Shown piece after piece: positions 13,357 through 13,378 of a DNA stretch of 13,378 nucleotides. The position numbers and the translations under genes are program-made. The notes below the pieces were generated by a model. It worked only from the letters and a program-made list of their open reading frames with translations. It did no database searches and had not been told where the DNA came from. Each line of letters starts with the position of its first letter. The first letter of the stretch is position 1. Source of the stretch: Pseudomonadota bacterium (GTDB taxonomy: Bacteria > Pseudomonadota > Alphaproteobacteria > Sphingomonadales > Sphingomonadaceae); contig JAFAEG010000112.1 in the NCBI GenBank assembly GCA_023424095.1, positions 1-13,378 on the forward strand. The letters run 5' to 3'.

Positions 13357-13378
13357 GGGGGGGGGGGGGGGGGGGGGG
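13357..13378. other. Terminal G-tract (22 G), probable artefact
   Basis: The last 22 bases are all G, directly after GCATCGCGGCCTC. Long terminal G-runs arise when two-colour sequencers read no signal as G, or when an assembly ends in such reads. It overlaps the upstream region of the transporter gene, so no promoter claim should be made there. Confidence 0.75.

Noticed and set aside
1..13378. CRISPR array, insertion sequence, tRNA or prophage gene
   Set aside because: No regularly spaced repeats, transposase motifs, tRNA-like folds or phage proteins were seen on either strand by eye.

Overview
The window looks like chromosomal DNA of a high-GC alphaproteobacterium, most likely a sphingomonad (Sphingomonadales). 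The main reasons are a CckA-type hybrid kinase, the housekeeping order slt - dapA - smpB - cckA, and near-consensus alphaproteobacterial (GTTC-N7-GTTC type) SOS half-sites before recA. This placement rests on protein recognition and gene order, not on a database search. Both ends are incomplete: the left edge cuts a transglycosylase gene, and the right edge ends in 22 consecutive G, which looks like a contig-end artefact.

Left block (1-6213). A soluble lytic transglycosylase gene (minus strand, partial) is divergent from dapA, the first enzyme of the lysine/diaminopimelate branch. A 410-base gap follows, holding a doubtful minus-strand small ORF of unusual codon use whose stop codon interlocks with that of dapA. 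Then come smpB (trans-translation), the cell-cycle phosphorelay kinase cckA, and a single-domain response regulator 38 bases downstream of it. A small His-rich two-helix membrane protein gene converges on the response regulator. The peptidoglycan cutter and DapA (supplier of the diaminopimelate used in peptidoglycan) are linked by cell-wall metabolism; smpB and cckA by housekeeping and cell-cycle control.

Middle block (6214-10788). A Tat-exported DUF885 putative metallopeptidase is followed by an ECF42-type module: a DGPF (YCII-family) protein and a long ECF sigma factor with a C-terminal helical-repeat extension and no anti-sigma gene. A TGTCGA-N17-CGTC element lies before the DGPF gene and matches the promoter type I recall for ECF42, suggesting autoregulated transcription of the pair. 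A hairpin with two alternative folds sits directly at the sigma-factor start. A MOSC-domain protein gene overlaps the sigma-factor gene tail to tail.

Right block (10789-13378). recA is preceded by two near-consensus LexA-type sites and followed by a strong GC hairpin shared with a convergent Bcr/CflA-type MFS drug exporter gene.

No tRNA, rRNA, tmRNA, CRISPR array, insertion sequence or prophage gene was seen. The nearest thing to an under-described system is the ECF42/DGPF pair with its promoter and leader hairpin; the rest is mainly ordinary core genome.
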